From: Campylobacter sp. RM12651
GTDB lineage: Bacteria; Campylobacterota; Campylobacteria; Campylobacterales; Campylobacteraceae
Reading direction: 5' to 3'
Assembly: GCF_022369475.1 (NCBI RefSeq)
Contig: NZ_CP059600.1
Span: forward strand, 620,001 to 684,000
DNA length: 64,000 nucleotides
The notes under the pieces: generated by a model
The model's database searches: none
Told to the model about the DNA's origin: nothing
Seen by the model: the letters and a program-made list of their open reading frames with translations, nothing else
Part shown: positions 46,158-59,532 of the stretch, piece by piece
Layout of the letters: each line of letters opens with the position of its first letter
Numbering within the stretch: position 1 is the first letter of the stretch
Program-made: the position numbers and the translations under genes

Positions 46158-46754
46158 TTATAAAACATATTTTATTTTTAAGATTGCTTATAAAATTTAT
46201 AATTAGTATTGCTTAATAACGAATAAAAATAATACCTTTAAACAATACAGATTCAAAATTTATAATCGTTATTTGAGCTTAATTTTTACAATATAAGTGA
46301 TTTATAAAAAGGGCTTTTGCTTTATAAAATGTTTTTAAAATCCTTAAAATGTAATTTTATAATTTTTGTAAAACCTACTAAATAGATTTTAAAATCAATT
46401 TATGTATTAAAAATTGATAGAATTTTTTATTAAAATAGATATTAAAATTTTTAAGATTTAAGCTAAGATATTTTAAAGCTTCACAAAATAAATTAGTATT
46501 CAAATTTATGGATTGTATTTGTTTTATTAAAATATTTATAAATTTTTTTATTGCAGAGCAATTGTTGTTGTAAAATAAATTTGTTTTTATATTCTTTTAT
46601 ATTCATAAATTTATATATCAAACTAGAAATAAACTTATAATTCAAAGAATTTTATAAGCATATTCTTATTGATTTATAAGTTTATATTTAATACTAATAA
46701 AATACATATTTTAAGTGATATTTAGAAATTACGATTTCTCGTAATTTCTTAGTT
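46158..46754. other. 597-base AT-rich gap between dapB and dapD
   Basis: No convincing gene. The longest reading frames are short and lack ribosome sites; one 21-codon frame at 46508 encodes a hydrophobic peptide but has no RBS. Features seen: a 10-bp inverted repeat TAATTATAAA/TTTATAATTA near 46155-46205, an AAACTTATAA/TTATAAGTTT pair near 46630-46680, and a hairpin at 46724-46749. The gap is unusually long for this otherwise compact window. Confidence 0.6.
46724..46749. terminator. hairpin at the end of dapD
   Basis: A perfect 11-bp stem, AGAAATTACGA (46724-46734) and TCGTAATTTCT (46739-46749), with loop TTTC. It lies just beyond the dapD stop on the minus strand. The T-tract is poor. Confidence 0.6.
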
Positions 46755-47894
46755 TTAATGTAAATCTTTATTTAGTTTAATTGCTTTTTTATTAAAGCCT
46801 ACTTGAAGTTTTCCATTAGTTGAGTTTAGTCTAAAGTGTAGGGCATTTAATCCTGATAATTCTTTAGCTTTATAAACATTTTTATCAAAATTAAAATTAG
46901 GATTTGCATTCTTAAGTCCATCACATAATAACAATTCAACCTTGCTTCCACCTAAAATTGCAATACCTGCATCAATTACACAATCATCTCCTAAAACTAT
47001 TCCTGTAACACTATTTGCTCCTAATAAACATCTTTTACCAACACTAATTGGTGTGCCATCAGTCCCACTTAATACTCCTAAAATACTTGCACCACCGCCA
47101 ACATCACTACCTTCGCCTACTATTGCAGAGCTTGAAATTCTACCTTCGCACATTACTGAACCTAGAGTTCCTGCGTTAAAATTCACATAACTTGCACCTG
47201 GCATAATCGTTGTTCCATTAGCTAAATGTGCTCCTAATCTAACCTTAGAAGTATCTAAAATCCTTGTATTATCAGCTGGGATTATTGTTTGTAAATATCT
47301 TGGGAATTTATCTACAAAATCAATTTCAGGATAAGTTTTGCTAAATTTTAATTCAGCTTCAAATTCTCTTAAATATTCTAATTCATAAGGTTTTGAATTG
47401 CTCCAAGCAAGATTTTTTAATAGTCCAAAAGCTCCATTTAGATTAATCTCTCTTGGTTTTACGAATTGTCTTGATAATAAATGTAGTTTTAAATAAACAC
47501 TAGCAATGCTTTTAGGTGCTTCATCGCTATTTAGTGCAACTAGGAAAAATCTTTCATTTTTTATATTTTTTAAAGCTGCTTTTAGACTTATTATATTTTC
47601 GTGTCTTTTACCATCGTTTTCAAAGCATTCAAAATGTTTTAAGATATTCTTGATTTGCTCTTCTTTAAGCTCGATACAAAACTCACTTTCATTTTTGTAA
47701 TTATTTAGCGCTAATTCTTTAAAATACACAGCAAAAGTGCCGAAATTTTGCATATAATTTACATTTGCAAAATCAATATAAATTAATTCTTTGCTTTTTT
47801 GTCCGAAATACCCAACTCCTAAAGCAAAAGCAAGTGGTTTAAAAAAGTCTTTTTCGCTTTGAACTTTTTCACAAAATTCATTAAAATTATTCAT
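46755..47894 (-). CDS. dapD: tetrahydrodipicolinate N-succinyltransferase
   Basis: A 379-residue enzyme of the succinylase route to diaminopimelate. This is the long epsilon-type DapD: a long N-terminal region followed by a left-handed beta-helix. VRLGAHLANGTTIMPGASYVNFNAGTLG and GSDVGGGASILGVLSGTDGTPISVGKRCLLGANSVTGI carry the hexapeptide repeats and the catalytic region. Its length matches the C. jejuni protein (recalled as 386). RBS AAGGAG. The gene follows the Sat-like gene on the same strand. Confidence 0.94.
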   Translation of the reverse strand: MNNFNEFCEKVQSEKDFFKPLAFALGVGYFGQKSKELIYIDFANVNYMQNFGTFAVYFKELALNNYKNESEFCIELKEEQIKNILKHFECFENDGKRHENIISLKAALKNIKNERFFLVALNSDEAPKSIASVYLKLHLLSRQFVKPREINLNGAFGLLKNLAWSNSKPYELEYLREFEAELKFSKTYPEIDFVDKFPRYLQTIIPADNTRILDTSKVRLGAHLANGTTIMPGASYVNFNAGTLGSVMCEGRISSSAIVGEGSDVGGGASILGVLSGTDGTPISVGKRCLLGANSVTGIVLGDDCVIDAGIAILGGSKVELLLCDGLKNANPNFNFDKNVYKAKELSGLNALHFRLNSTNGKLQVGFNKKAIKLNKDLH

Positions 47895-47903
47895 AAAATC
47901 TCC

Positions 47904-49070
47904 TTAAATCATATAACTTGTTTGATATAAAGTAATTAGCTCTTTATAAAGGTCTTCATCACTTCGTTTTTCTATAATACCATTACTTGGAAATAATCCA
48001 TCATAAATCATTTGAACATTTTTAAATCTATTAGGGTGTAAGTGTGCTAATAGCTTTGCTGATATTTCTTTTCTTACTAAAACGGTTGGCGGGATTAGCC
48101 CTGAATGAAGCATTTCTCTAATCATTGATGAACGATATTTTATGTGATGATGAGCTCCGTGTGGGCATGATTTTGTGCTTACCATTACATTGCATTTATT
48201 ACAAAATACAAATTCAGGTAAAACTATTAGCTCTAAGCCTGTTTTTTTAGATAATTCATCTATGGCTGTATGAGCTAAATTATTATCATAAAACAATCCT
48301 AAACCTTGATGATTTTGTCCTATTACTAGCTTATTTGCACCAAATGAACTTGCCAATAAACATTCGTAATTTGGGTCAAGGTAAGGACTAAATAAATCTA
48401 TGTTTTTTAAATACACAGGGAAAATTCTCTCAAGTGGTAAAAAGTTTTTCGCATAGTATTCAAAGCATTCTTTTTTTGCTTGAAAATTTAAAGAATTTGT
48501 ATCATATCCTTCAACTACGAAAATTATCACTAAATCAGCCTTATCAATAGTCCATCTTAGCATTCTTTCGTGTGCTCTTGTGATTGGGTCGGCATTTAGG
48601 ATTAGGGCTGTTATTTTCTTGGCATTATTTTTTTTGATTTTATTATTTAGAGCAGTTTTTACTTTTTTAAATTCATTATTAAAAATCTCAACCTTTCCTG
48701 CTATGCAAGGATTTAATTCTTTATCTAATTTGCAAGTATTTGCACTAAATATATTTGTATATGCTTTATCATTATCAAAAGTAGTTGCTTGAGTGATTTT
48801 TCCTACTTTTTTATCATTTAATATTAATGTAATTTCATTGTTAAATTGATAGTTTTTAATATTATCATTTAATTCATAATTAGGAGAAAAAGCTAAAGTA
48901 CAGGCTGATATATTTTTATCAATTGTGGCGGAATTAAATTCTTTAAAAACTTCTTCTTTATTTGGTAAATATCCATTGGTATTAAAAGAATTAATTTCAA
49001 TTAAACTTAATATACTTAATTCTTTTTCAGTAATTTTTATTTCTTTTATTTTATTTTTTATTGATTCCAT
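47904..49070 (-). CDS. ATP sulfurylase-like nucleotidylyltransferase (substrate doubtful)
   Basis: A 388-residue protein with the PUA-like N-terminal and Rossmann catalytic domains of Sat, and a zinc-type cluster CNKCNVMVSTKSCPH followed by HHIKYRSSMIREML. The canonical sulfate-site motifs are altered: QTRNPxHRAHE appears as LNADPITRAHE at residues 158-168, losing the arginine, and GRDHAG appears as GQNHQG at 251-256. No cysC, cysH, cysD or sulfite reductase gene is in the window. It is commonly annotated as sulfate adenylyltransferase (recalled as Cj1609), but that activity is doubtful from the sequence. It lies after the CemR-like gene and overlaps its end by 20 bases. Confidence 0.75.
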   Translation of the reverse strand: MESIKNKIKEIKITEKELSILSLIEINSFNTNGYLPNKEEVFKEFNSATIDKNISACTLAFSPNYELNDNIKNYQFNNEITLILNDKKVGKITQATTFDNDKAYTNIFSANTCKLDKELNPCIAGKVEIFNNEFKKVKTALNNKIKKNNAKKITALILNADPITRAHERMLRWTIDKADLVIIFVVEGYDTNSLNFQAKKECFEYYAKNFLPLERIFPVYLKNIDLFSPYLDPNYECLLASSFGANKLVIGQNHQGLGLFYDNNLAHTAIDELSKKTGLELIVLPEFVFCNKCNVMVSTKSCPHGAHHHIKYRSSMIREMLHSGLIPPTVLVRKEISAKLLAHLHPNRFKNVQMIYDGLFPSNGIIEKRSDEDLYKELITLYQTSYMI

Positions 49071-49917
49071 ATTTTCTCCTTTTTTCCCAAAGTGATTTTC
49101 TGCTTAATCCTAATTTTTTACTAAGTTCTGTATCAGAATAGCTTTTTTGCCAATTAATTATCATATTTTTTATGTAATCATCAATTGTTAGAATTTCTCC
49201 TAATGCTAGTGTATTTGAATTGTCTTCTAGCTCAATTATGTTAAAGCCTTCAATATCGGCATTTCCATTAGTGTGAAATATAAAATTTTGCCCTTTACTA
49301 AGCTTGATAATTTGCTCTAATTTAGAGCCTTTTAAAACTTGAAAATTTGTAAAATATCTAATATCTCTATCTCCTACTAATAAATTATTTAGATTAAATG
49401 AGCTACTTAAATCAGTAAAATGAATATTTACATTATGAGAAAATACATAATTAAAAACATAGCTATCTGCTAAGATTTGCTTATTTGTTTTTATTAGTGT
49501 TGGAAATACTAATCTTTTTGCTGTATGAAATTTTGAATCAATAACTGATTTTATATAGCTACTTAATGCGGTATTTTGAGCTTTTAGCTTGTTGTAGCCA
49601 TAAAAATAGTTTATTTTTCTAATAAGTTCTTCTATCATAAAAGGTTTTTGTATGTAATCATACGCTCCAGCTTCAATAGGCATACTAACTGTATCACTAC
49701 TCACATAAGAAACTAACAATAATATAACGCTATTTTTATGATTTTGAATAACTTTTAAAAAATTATCTATATTAGTAGATAGCAAAATAACATCATAATA
49801 TTTGTTTTTTATATCTTTAAAATCATTTGCAACTTCACAAATATATCCAGCATCATTTAGCTTTAAAGCCATACTTTGAGCTAAGTAAATCTCATTTTCA
49901 ACTATTAATATTCTCAT
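49051..49917 (-). CDS. cemR: atypical orphan response regulator, HP1021/CemR family
   Basis: A 288-residue regulator beginning MRILIVENE; ATG 49917 follows GGAG, and upstream in-frame codons lie within ispDF. The receiver domain has Ser47 (DVILLSTNI) where the phosphoacceptor aspartate belongs, as in H. pylori HP1021. A linker of about 120 residues precedes a C-terminal Fis-like helix-turn-helix, YSDTELSKKLGLSRKSLWEKRRKYG. HP1021 and C. jejuni CemR (Cj1608) are redox/energy and replication-linked regulators that work without phosphorylation. The neighbour ispDF is the same in H. pylori and C. jejuni. It overlaps ispDF by 20 bases. Confidence 0.88.
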   Translation of the reverse strand: MRILIVENEIYLAQSMALKLNDAGYICEVANDFKDIKNKYYDVILLSTNIDNFLKVIQNHKNSVILLLVSYVSSDTVSMPIEAGAYDYIQKPFMIEELIRKINYFYGYNKLKAQNTALSSYIKSVIDSKFHTAKRLVFPTLIKTNKQILADSYVFNYVFSHNVNIHFTDLSSSFNLNNLLVGDRDIRYFTNFQVLKGSKLEQIIKLSKGQNFIFHTNGNADIEGFNIIELEDNSNTLALGEILTIDDYIKNMIINWQKSYSDTELSKKLGLSRKSLWEKRRKYGINKK

Positions 49918-51067
49918 ACTCGCTCCAATCAAATAATTTCATATTAACAACTACGCTTACGCTTATACCTTCGCATCGCCCAACAAAACCTAGTTTTTCT
50001 GTTGTAGTAGCTTTTATATTAATATTGCTTGTTTTTAGGGTAGTGATTAAATTTTTTAGCATTTCTTGTTTATATTTTAAGAGTTTTGGTTTTTCAGCAC
50101 ATATTGTAATATCAGCATTAATTAGCTCGTATCCATAAGATTTGCATTTATCATAAGCAAGTTTTAATAGTTGCATAGAATTTGCGTTATGATAATTATC
50201 ATCATCAGGGCTAAAAGCAGCCCCAATATCTCCTAAGCCACAAGCTCCAAATAAAGCATCAGTAAATGCGTGAGCTAATACATCTCCATCAGAGTGTGCT
50301 TTTAGAGCATATTCTTTTCCTAGTCTTACACCTGCTAAGATTAATTCTTCATTTTTATTATCTTCATCTAATTTATGCCCTACATTAGAGTGGCAAAACT
50401 CATGCACATCGTATCCATATCCAACAAAAATATCTTTACTTGGCTTTGCTAGATTGAGTAATTTTAATTTTTGCAAGTCATTTTTTGTAGTTATTTTAAA
50501 GCTTAATTCATCTCCATTTATAGCTTTTATTGTTCCGTTATTTGCTAATATTGCCGAGCTTTCATCTGTAAAATTTTTTAAATTCGCAGATTTTAAAGCA
50601 GAGCTTTTGCTAAGTTGTGGGGTTTGAACTAATCTTAGTTCATTTCTATTTAAATAGCATTGTTTTTCTTCATTATAAATTGTATCAACAATTTTAATAG
50701 CTGGAAAAACACAATCATAATTTTTAGCATTTAATATAAGTTCGTTTAATACATTAGGATTGATAAAAGCTCTTGCTACATCAGTAATTAAAACATATTG
50801 AGAATTTACTTTTTCTAAAGCATTTTCAATACTTTCAAATCTTTCTTTACCGCCTTTAACATAAATATAATTTGGCTCTTTAACTTCATAAAAACAAGGC
50901 TCATCACAAACAATTATTATTTTTGAAAACTTATATAATTTCTCAAATTCTTTTGCTAAATATAGCCATAATGGGGATTTGTTTATATATAAATTTTGCT
51001 TTTTACAAGGTAAATTAAACCTAGTAGAATTACCTGCAGCTAATAAAATAAGCGTTATATCCAACAT
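49898..51067 (-). CDS. ispDF: bifunctional IspD/IspF isoprenoid synthesis enzyme
   Basis: A 389-residue fusion. IspD (about residues 1-210; LLAAGNSTRF and KGGKERFESIENAL) attaches CMP to methylerythritol phosphate. IspF (about 217-378; GYGYDVHEF, HSDGDVLAHAFTDALFGACGLGDIGAAF, the zinc histidines and the C-terminal TTEKLGFVGRCEGISV) cyclises the later intermediate. The fusion is typical of Campylobacterota. The upstream region contains several TGTTAC-type boxes. It is translationally coupled to the CemR-like gene. Confidence 0.96.
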   Translation of the reverse strand: MLDITLILLAAGNSTRFNLPCKKQNLYINKSPLWLYLAKEFEKLYKFSKIIIVCDEPCFYEVKEPNYIYVKGGKERFESIENALEKVNSQYVLITDVARAFINPNVLNELILNAKNYDCVFPAIKIVDTIYNEEKQCYLNRNELRLVQTPQLSKSSALKSANLKNFTDESSAILANNGTIKAINGDELSFKITTKNDLQKLKLLNLAKPSKDIFVGYGYDVHEFCHSNVGHKLDEDNKNEELILAGVRLGKEYALKAHSDGDVLAHAFTDALFGACGLGDIGAAFSPDDDNYHNANSMQLLKLAYDKCKSYGYELINADITICAEKPKLLKYKQEMLKNLITTLKTSNINIKATTTEKLGFVGRCEGISVSVVVNMKLFDWSEYENINS

Positions 51068-51129
51068 AATTATCCTTAAAATTATGATTTTGAGTAAGTT
51101 TTTAACATAATTTTATTTAAATCTTATCT

Positions 51130-51181
51130 AAAATGTAACATTTTTATAAATTAAATTAAAAATTGTTACATTCCGTAACAA
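51130..51181. promoter_or_regulatory. cluster of TGTTAC boxes upstream of ispDF-cemR
   Basis: Three copies of TGTTAC occur within 47 bases: TGTTACA on minus (51134-51140), TGTTACA on plus (51164-51170) and TGTTACG on minus (51174-51180). The first is centred in AAAATGTAACATTTT (51130-51144), itself a palindrome. HP1021 is known to bind TGTTWCW. The site is therefore a candidate for autoregulation by the CemR-like protein, inferred only. Confidence 0.45.
51163..51181 (-). terminator. modE terminator
   Basis: Stem TTGTTAC (51163-51169) and GTAACAA (51175-51181) with loop ATTCC; read on minus it is followed by TTTTTAATTT. It lies at the modE stop. It overlaps two of the TGTTAC boxes, so its role may be double. 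Confidence 0.6.
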
Positions 51182-51182
51182 G

Positions 51183-51878
51183 TTATAAAGATACTATGAT
51201 TTTTTTAGCGGGAATTTGAAATTGAATTACATCATTTATTGAGTAATTTTTACATAATTTATTTTTTTTACCAATTGCTTTGATGATTTGATTATTGAAA
51301 TTTAATGTAAAATAAATTAACTCATCTTTAATATCTATATTTTGAATAATTGCATTAAAGCTATTTTCTTTATTATTTTCTAATTCTATAAAATTAATTT
51401 TTGTTATTAATATAACTTCATCAAATAATTTTAGATTTAATTCAGTAAGAGCAGCTACTGAAATATTTGCTTTTATTAAGTCATCACCGCATTTGCAAGT
51501 TAGATTTATATAATTTTTCTCATTTTTAATCTCAACTATTTTAGCCTTAATTTTATTTTGAGCTGATAGTTTATAGGTAAAATCATCATTGAGTTTGGCT
51601 TTAAATTTGCAAAACTCTTCGTATTTTTTTAATATATCTTCACTAAAAGCACTTAATTTACTTCCTTCTTTTCTTGAAGTATTTGAAAATAGATTATACT
51701 CACTAGCTTTGCTTATTTCATCAAGACTATCCCAAGCATTTTTATAAGAAATATTCAAATTCTTAGCAGCTTTGCTAATGCTTTTGTCTGTTTTGATTTG
51801 TTGTAAAAGCAATATATGTTTTTTTGTAATTTTTACATTATCATTTAAAATAAATTCAATTTCTAGATTAATTTTCAT
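51183..51878 (-). CDS. modE: ModE-family molybdate-responsive regulator
   Basis: A 231-residue protein. The N-terminal LysR-like winged helix (KHILLLQQIKTDKSISKAAKNLNISYKNAWDSLDEI) is the ModE DNA-binding domain. Two TOBE/MopI-like units follow, at about 105-165 (AKIVEIKNEKNYINLTCKCG...ISVAALTELNL) and 170-231, which bind molybdate or tungstate. ModE represses modABC in most bacteria; no mod genes lie here, so it is an orphan in this window. It is divergent from the MlaA-like gene and precedes ispDF. Metal choice is not visible. Confidence 0.85.
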   Translation of the reverse strand: MKINLEIEFILNDNVKITKKHILLLQQIKTDKSISKAAKNLNISYKNAWDSLDEISKASEYNLFSNTSRKEGSKLSAFSEDILKKYEEFCKFKAKLNDDFTYKLSAQNKIKAKIVEIKNEKNYINLTCKCGDDLIKANISVAALTELNLKLFDEVILITKINFIELENNKENSFNAIIQNIDIKDELIYFTLNFNNQIIKAIGKKNKLCKNYSINDVIQFQIPAKKIIVSL

Positions 51879-51939
51879 AGTTTGTTCTTAATATTTTTTT
51901 GTTATTATTTGCCAAAAATACTAAATATGGAGTAATTTT

Positions 51940-52605
51940 GTGATAAAAAAATTATTTTTTATCCTTTCTTTGATTACGCTAGTAGTTGCGAACGAAATTG
52001 ATGATTTTGAAGCAGAATTTAATCAAGTAGAAAGAGTAGATAAATTTTATAATTACAATAAAGCTGTTACTAGTTTTAATTATGCAGTTTATAATATGAG
52101 TTTAAGACCGCTTAGCAATATTTACAATACTATCACTCCTCCAATAGTTAAAAAAGGTGTTAATAATTTTTTCCATAATTTAGGGTCTCCGCTTAGATTT
52201 ATTACTTTATACTTGAGTGGAGAATTTAAATCAGGAACTGCTGAATTAGGAGCATTTTTAGGTAATACCACATTGGGTTTAGGTGGTATTTTAAGACCTT
52301 TTAAATATGAAAAAGAAAGTGATTTTGGCTTGATGCTTGCTAGATGGGGTGTTCCACCAGGAGAGCATATTGTTTTACCATTTTTAGGACCTTCAAATGT
52401 AAGAGATGCTTTGGCATTGCCGTTTGATTATGCTTTAAAGCCTAATTTTTATTTAACTAATAATGCTAGTATTAGCGTTTCTACTTTTGGGCTGATTGAT
52501 AAAACAAGTAGTAATTCTGTTTTAATTAATGAAGCTTATAAAAGTATAAATCCTTATGTAACAATAAGGGATTTTTATGAAAAAAACCGAAAGGAATTAG
52601 AATGA
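51940..52605 (+). CDS. mlaA: MlaA (VacJ) family outer-membrane lipid transport protein
   Basis: A 221-residue VacJ/MlaA protein. The domain spans about residues 18-215: FNYAVYNMSLRPLSNIYNTITPPIVKKGVNNFFHNLGSPLRFI, then GTAELGAFLGNTTLGLGG and PFLGPSNVRDALALPFDYAL. It has a signal peptide (IKKLFFILSLITLVVANE) but no lipobox cysteine, unlike E. coli MlaA, so it is probably periplasmic. The start is GTG 51940 with GGAG seven bases upstream. It leads an operon with the MlaC-like and RND genes, overlapping the next by four bases. Confidence 0.92.
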   Translation: MIKKLFFILSLITLVVANEIDDFEAEFNQVERVDKFYNYNKAVTSFNYAVYNMSLRPLSNIYNTITPPIVKKGVNNFFHNLGSPLRFITLYLSGEFKSGTAELGAFLGNTTLGLGGILRPFKYEKESDFGLMLARWGVPPGEHIVLPFLGPSNVRDALALPFDYALKPNFYLTNNASISVSTFGLIDKTSSNSVLINEAYKSINPYVTIRDFYEKNRKELE

Positions 52606-53144
52606 AAAAATTATTAATAATAGCTTTAAGCTTAGCAAGTTTATATGCTTACAAAATTGATACTTTTAAAGATGACATTGTTTTAGATGTTGCAAAAATA
52701 CAAGATATCTTTAAGGGTGATAGCAACGATAAATCACAAGATTTATTTAATTTATTAAAAGATGATTTAGATATTGAATTAATGACGAAATTAGTTCTTT
52801 CAAAAAATGCTAATGAGTTAAGCGCTGAAAAATTAGCAGAATTTCAAAGTATTTTTATAGAAAGACTTAAAAAAGATTTTTCATCTAAAATTGATTTGGT
52901 TAAAGGTAGTAGCCTTGAATTAACAAGCACTAATATAGATGATAAAAGATGTCAGGCAAATATGAAAGTTGAGTATGAAGAACAAGTTAAAGAAATGATA
53001 TTTAAGTTTAGAATTATCAATAACGAATGTAAGTTATATGATATTGATATTTTAAATACAAGTTTAATAGCTAGTTATAGAGCTCAGTTTTTAGATATTA
53101 TAAAACAGAGTGGAATTAATGGCTTATTTGAAAAGCTTAAATGA
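52602..53144 (+). CDS. mlaC: MlaC-like periplasmic phospholipid-binding protein
   Basis: A 180-residue secreted protein with signal peptide KKLLIIALSLASLYA. The mixed helix/sheet region with LLKDDLDIELMTKLVL and FIERLKKDFSSKIDLV, and the tail YDIDILNTSLIASYRAQFLDII, is the MlaC/Ttg2 pattern, the final part being its hallmark. It is expected to ferry phospholipids between MlaA and the inner-membrane partner. It is coupled to the neighbours by 4-base overlaps at both ends. Confidence 0.88.
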   Translation: MKKLLIIALSLASLYAYKIDTFKDDIVLDVAKIQDIFKGDSNDKSQDLFNLLKDDLDIELMTKLVLSKNANELSAEKLAEFQSIFIERLKKDFSSKIDLVKGSSLELTSTNIDDKRCQANMKVEYEEQVKEMIFKFRIINNECKLYDIDILNTSLIASYRAQFLDIIKQSGINGLFEKLK

Positions 53145-55403
53145 ATAAAATAATTAATTTTCTTCTTGTAAATTCTAAAAAAGTTTTTATGATAACTCTA
53201 TTAATTTGTTTAGGGTTATCATATTATTCTACTAAGATAGAAGTTGAAGCAAAATCAACTAGCTTTTTCTTAGAAGATGATAAGGATTTACAACTATTTA
53301 ATGAAAGTATAAAAACTTTTGGTTCTCAAGATTTTTTAGTATTAGCCTATAAAAGCCAAGGCGATGTCTTTAGTATTGAAAGTATTGAAAAACTTCAAAA
53401 TATAGAGAAAAAACTATTAAAAATAGATGGTGTTAAATCAGTTCTTAGTATTTTAAATGCTCCATTATTTTTAAGTGATGGAAAAAGTATAAATGAAGGA
53501 GCTAATTTATTAAAAGCTAAAGATGAAATAAGTAAAAATAAATTTTATTTAAAGAATTTAATTAGCAAAGATTATTCAGTTGTTGATTTTTTAATATATG
53601 CAAATAACCCAGATGATTTGATTGTTACATTAAAGCAATTTGCGCTTGATAATGATTTGATTTTAGGTGGGATGAGCGTTATTGCAAGTGATATGATTGC
53701 TTATGTTAAATCTGATTTATATGTTTATGGAATAGGGTTATTTGTATTATTATCAATTGCTATTTTTATATTTTTTAGAAGTTTGTATTTTGTATTTGTT
53801 TGTATGTTTATATGCTTAATTTCTCTTTTTAGCACGACGGGAATTTTGGCGATTTTGGGTTATAATATAACCGTTATTTCAAGTAATTATGTAGCATTGG
53901 TTTTAATTATTACAATTTCTGTTATAGTGCATTTATTATCTCATTTTTCAGAACTTATAAACTTTAATAAAAATACAGATAGATTAACACAAGTAAGACA
54001 CACATTATTAGCTAAGGCAAAACCTAGCTTTTATGCTATTTTAACAACCGTAGTTGGGTTTTTAAGTCTTGTTTTTTCAGGAATAAAACCTATTAGTGAA
54101 TTAGGCGTTATGATGAGCATTGGTATTAGTGTTAGTTTGCTTTTATGCTATTTATATTTGCCTTATTTGTTACTTGCAAAAAAAGATTTTAAAAATGTAT
54201 ATTTTGCTAAAGAGCCTAAGTTTTTATTGTTTTGTGCAAATACTGCAATAAATCATAGAAAAATAGTATATTTTGTAAGCTTGATAATAGTTGTTTTTGC
54301 TATTGTTTCAATTCCAAAGCTTAGTGCTGAAAATAGTTTTGTGAATTATTTTAAAGATAGTAGTGATATTAAAAAAGGTTTATTATTAATTGATGAAAAA
54401 CTAGGTGGAACGCTTCCGTTAGATGTAATTGTTAAATTTAACGATGAAGACGATGAACAAGCTGATGAGTTTGCTGAATTTTTAGATAATAGTGATAAGT
54501 ATTATTTAACACCATCAAAAGTAGAAATTCTAAAAAAAATTCATAATTTCTTAGAAAATCAAAATTATGTAGGTAGTGTTTTAAGCCTTTATTCGCTTTT
54601 AGATTTTGCAAAATCTATGAATAATGGTAAAGATATTGATGGCTTTTTGCTAAATATATTGCAAAATAACCTTGAAGAAAGCACTAAAAAGCAAATTATT
54701 TATCCATATTACAACGAAAAATCAAAAGAATTTAGAATAGCAATTAGAATGGTTGATAGTGATAAAACTTTAAAAAGAGCTAAATTTTTAAAAGATTTAA
54801 ATGATAATTTAAGAGAACTTACAAAAAATGATAATATAAATATTCAAGTAAGTGGAGTTATGGTGCTTTATAACAATATGCTAAGCTCACTTATAAGTTC
54901 TCAAGTAGATACTCTTAATTTTGTTATACTTAGCTTATTTGCATTGTTTTTAATAATTTTTAGAAATATAAGATTTAGTATTATTGGAATAATTGCTAAT
55001 TTGATTCCTATTTCATTATTGTTTGCGATTATTGCTTTTAGCGGGTTAAGTCTTGATTTAATGAGTATTACAATTGCAGCAATTTCTATTGGAATTGGAG
55101 TTGATGATATAATACATTATGTTCATAGATTTAAAGAAGAAATCAAAAAAAGGAATTTAAATGATGCTATTAGGGCAAGTCATCAAAGTATTGGTTCAGC
55201 ACTTTATTATACAACTTGCACTATTGTTTTAGGATTTTGTCTTATGATGAGCTCTAATTTTACACCTACTATTTATTTTGGATTACTGACTGTTTTAGTT
55301 ATGATTTTATTATTATGCGGTTCTTTGTTTTTATTACCATCACTTATAATTAGTTTATATTTTAAGGGTTATTTTAAAAACGAATTATCAAAGAAGGATT
55401 TAA

Positions 55404-55411
<8 letters not shown>
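53141..55411 (+). CDS. RND/MMPL-family transporter of the Mla-like operon
   Basis: A 756-residue inner-membrane protein with two repeats. Each begins with one helix, then a periplasmic domain, then five to six helices, totalling about 12. The first half has LVLAYKSQG, then LSIAIFIFFRSLYFVFVCMFICLIS. The second has IGIGVDDIIHYVHRFKEE, the MMPL/RND signature with an Asp pair. It resembles hopanoid/lipid-type RND proteins rather than drug pumps. Here it follows mlaA-mlaC, replacing the ABC transporter MlaFEDB (recalled as Cj1371-1373). Confidence 0.9.
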
Positions 55412-59471
<4,060 letters not shown>

Positions 59472-59532
59472 GTTTAAGGTTTTTAGTAAGATATTTTATA
59501 AATTGCTAAAAAAGGCTATAAACCAAAAATAG

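Noticed and set aside
46508-46573. 21-codon hydrophobic frame in the dapB-dapD gap
   Set aside because: No ribosome site, and AT-rich sequence gives such frames by chance; a small toxin cannot be supported.
47904-49070. Assimilatory ATP sulfurylase (sat/cysN-type) annotation
   Set aside because: Key sulfate-site motifs are changed and no partner genes are near; only the family name is kept.
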